The translations under genes and the position numbers were made by a program. From an uncultured Muribaculaceae bacterium (lineage in GTDB: Bacteria; Bacteroidota; Bacteroidia; Bacteroidales; Muribaculaceae), in contig CAJUAR010000053.1 of NCBI GenBank assembly GCA_910584495.1, forward strand, positions 4,070 to 19,870: a stretch of DNA of 15,801 bases, given 5' to 3'. The stretch's first letter is position 1; every line of letters begins with the position of its first letter. A model generated the notes under the pieces. It made no database searches. It saw nothing but the letters and a program-made list of their open reading frames with translations, and had not been told where the DNA came from. Of this stretch, positions 13,980 through 15,801 are shown piece after piece.

Positions 13980-15698
13980 TTAAGAGGGCATAGTTGTGAA
14001 TTTTCCCAAGGTCCGGACGGTTTCAGCAAAGTTCTTTTTGGGCACGATGGCTTTGTTGCGCACGCGGAACCGATTGTTATAGACCGTCTGCGGTGAGCAA
14101 TGAAGAAACTCGGCAATCTTTATGCTGTCGGTTATGCCTAAGCGCACAAGGGCATAGATGCGCAGCTCTGTGTTGAGCAGCTCGCCCTCTTTTGGTGTGA
14201 TGTGTTTGTCGTCCTGAAGGAGCGAATTGAAGTCGCTCACAAAGTCGGGGTAGATGTGCAGGAACACCGTGTCGAACGACCGGTAGAAATCCTTGAGCTC
14301 GTCGCGCATGGTATCGCCGTCGTCGGTGTCCATAATAATTTCCTTGTATTTTTTCTGAAGAGCTTTGACATGAATGCTTCGCCGCAGCTCTTCGAGGCGT
14401 CCGATATAATTGGAACAGATAGTGAAAATGTAGCCTATATACTCCTCCTTCACATAGTTGGCTTCGTTAAGCTCGTCGTTCTTCTGTTTGAGGTCGGCGT
14501 TGAGTTCCTTCAGTTTGGAATTTGCCTCGCTCAGTTGGTTTTTAGCCATGGATAGCTCGGAGAGATTGGCACTGAGCGATTTGTTGGCTTTGTCCAGATG
14601 TTGCCCCTGGCGGCTGAGCCGTCGGTTCTGGGTGATGATGATCACTACAGAGCAGATGAGAATCACGGCAAGAACGCACACAAGGATGAGGGAGTTGCGT
14701 GTCCGTTGCTGCTCGTGGCGTGTCCGCTGCTGATAGGCTTTGTTCACGGCATCGAGGGTGTTTGTCACACCTACAGCACGCACACGGTCCGGGTAGGTTA
14801 TGGCTTTGTTAAGGCTGTAGTTGACATAGTTGTAGGCTCGGTCGATGTCGCCGTTGCCATTTTTGAACAGAAGGCGTGCAAGGTCTACAAGCGATGCAAT
14901 CTCGGCATTGGCAATCTTGACATCGGCAATAGCCGATATTGCCATATATTTCACCATCATGTCCTTGTCGCCTTCGTGCTCATATAGTTTGGCCAGGACG
15001 TAAGCTTCTTTAGCATCTTGTCGTGATTCAAGCCTTGAAGAGTCTACCTTGTTCCGGAGAGCATCGACAAGACTCAAGTCGTGCTGTGAAGTTCCGATAA
15101 TATCCCAGCTTTTGTACCATAAATAGTCGGGGTGCGAAGGACTGATGATGGTCATAACCGAATCTTTGAAGGCACGTTCTTCGGCATAATACTGGTTGTC
15201 AGACCCTCCGGCATAGTTGCCCAGGTGGCTGAAGAGATATATGAGCTGGCCGTAATAGTCAATCATCTGGTTGCGGCTCAGACGTATGGTGTCGATTTCT
15301 CTTGCAGTCTGTTGAGCCTCGAGAATAAGCCCGGTGCCGGCGAGCAGGCCGATTTTGGCAATTTTACTGTTGTTTTCCCAATCTTTGTTGCCGCATGCAT
15401 GAGCAATATTGATACAGCGGTCGATATATTTGATAGCCGAATCGGAACGGTAGGTTGCAAATTCATCGAATAGCATCGACGAATTGATATAGTGGTCGGC
15501 AGGCGTTGTTGCCCGTTGCTCTTTGCGTCGCAGTTCGGCAATTCTTAGCAGTTTGTCCTGTTCCAGTTTGTCGCTTTTGTCGATGAGGGAATCTAATGTT
15601 GCAAGATAGGGCGAAGTCTCGGCTTTCTCCCTGCGGCACGAAACAGCTTCAGGAAGCAGTATAATGATGACAATAATAATGTAGATTAGTCTTTTCAT
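13980..15698 (-). CDS. SusR/DUF6377-type membrane-anchored transcriptional regulator
   Basis: A 572-residue protein built like Bacteroidota SusR-class (DUF6377) regulators. The N-terminus is a hydrophobic signal or anchor segment (about 4-20) ending in AVSC (Cys21), a weak lipobox. An alpha-helical, TPR-like region (about 30-330) follows and should lie in the periplasm. One membrane helix covers about 336-356 and a Leu/Lys/Glu-rich coiled coil about 360-415. A conserved region with YVKEEYIGYIFTICSNYIGR (415-434) leads to a C-terminal helix-turn-helix, SIKIAEFLHCSPQTVYNNRF (525-544). The layout suggests periplasmic sensing of an oligosaccharide and cytoplasmic DNA binding. It lies directly upstream of the susC operon and is codirectional with it. 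No kinase or receiver domain is present, so it is not an HTCS. The regulator role is likely; the ligand is unknown. Confidence 0.85.
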   Translation of the reverse strand: MKRLIYIIIVIIILLPEAVSCRREKAETSPYLATLDSLIDKSDKLEQDKLLRIAELRRKEQRATTPADHYINSSMLFDEFATYRSDSAIKYIDRCINIAHACGNKDWENNSKIAKIGLLAGTGLILEAQQTAREIDTIRLSRNQMIDYYGQLIYLFSHLGNYAGGSDNQYYAEERAFKDSVMTIISPSHPDYLWYKSWDIIGTSQHDLSLVDALRNKVDSSRLESRQDAKEAYVLAKLYEHEGDKDMMVKYMAISAIADVKIANAEIASLVDLARLLFKNGNGDIDRAYNYVNYSLNKAITYPDRVRAVGVTNTLDAVNKAYQQRTRHEQQRTRNSLILVCVLAVILICSVVIIITQNRRLSRQGQHLDKANKSLSANLSELSMAKNQLSEANSKLKELNADLKQKNDELNEANYVKEEYIGYIFTICSNYIGRLEELRRSIHVKALQKKYKEIIMDTDDGDTMRDELKDFYRSFDTVFLHIYPDFVSDFNSLLQDDKHITPKEGELLNTELRIYALVRLGITDSIKIAEFLHCSPQTVYNNRFRVRNKAIVPKKNFAETVRTLGKFTTMPS

Positions 15699-15721
15699 GG
15701 CATAAGCGATGCTTCATTGTG

Positions 15722-15729
15722 CAAAAATA
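15722..15729 (-). promoter_or_regulatory. -7 box for the regulator gene
   Basis: The minus strand reads TATTTTTG, a full TAnnTTTG match ending 23 bases before the regulator ATG, which implies a very short leader. A clear -33 TTG is not visible at the usual distance. The remaining bases to 15801 contain no gene start that can be identified. Confidence 0.55.
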
Positions 15730-15801
15730 CAACAAAAAAACTAACCCCGGGTCTTTGACAGAATAAAATTTTGGGGCCGGCGAATCTTTTTGACATTCAG
15801 G

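Noticed and set aside
15745..15780. GGGG/CCCC pairing upstream of the regulator, possible terminator of a gene to the right
   Set aside because: The stem is only about 4 bp with a long loop, and no upstream gene end is visible in the window.

Overview
The window looks like chromosomal DNA from a gut-type Bacteroidales (phylum Bacteroidota). It carries a SusC/SusD pair, lipoproteins with Bacteroidota-style lipoboxes, promoters of the TTG / TAnnTTTG type and almost no Shine-Dalgarno sequences. The moderately GC-rich coding sequence would suit Muribaculaceae or a relative, but the genus is a guess.

Layout from right to left, in the direction of transcription (minus strand). A membrane-spanning SusR/DUF6377-type regulator (13980-15698) is followed by a 234-bp AT-rich control region with a -7 box and a 23-bp dyad. 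Then comes a compact polysaccharide utilization locus (PUL): SusC transporter (10776-13745), SusD glycan-binding lipoprotein (9231-10760), GH30 endo-glucanase lipoprotein (7705-9207), a two-repeat surface glycan-binding lipoprotein (5624-7663) and a GH3 beta-glucosidase (3325-5562). This order (susC, susD, GH30, SGBP, GH3) matches, from memory, the Bacteroides thetaiotaomicron BT3310-BT3314 locus for fungal beta-1,6-glucan. The inferred job is therefore uptake and breakdown of beta-1,6-glucan: surface binding and endo-cleavage, import through SusCD, then periplasmic release of glucose. The regulator differs from the hybrid two-component sensor (HTCS) of that model. Hairpins lie in the gaps on both sides of the GH3 gene.

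At the distal end is an exported two-domain protein (1728-3239) that joins a complete metallo-beta-lactamase-fold domain to a divergent polysaccharide-deacetylase-like domain. This is the least familiar gene in the locus.

The left edge (1-1690) is a separate unit on the plus strand: a PD-(D/E)XK nuclease-type AAA-ATPase-like gene of a multicopy Bacteroidales family. Its first 55 bp recur exactly at 1617-1671, behind a good promoter, and lead into a 19-codon truncated ORF that ends inside a hairpin terminator. The gene is thus bracketed by direct repeats of its own 5' end, which suggests duplication, insertion or recombination. No tRNA, rRNA, CRISPR array or transposase was seen.
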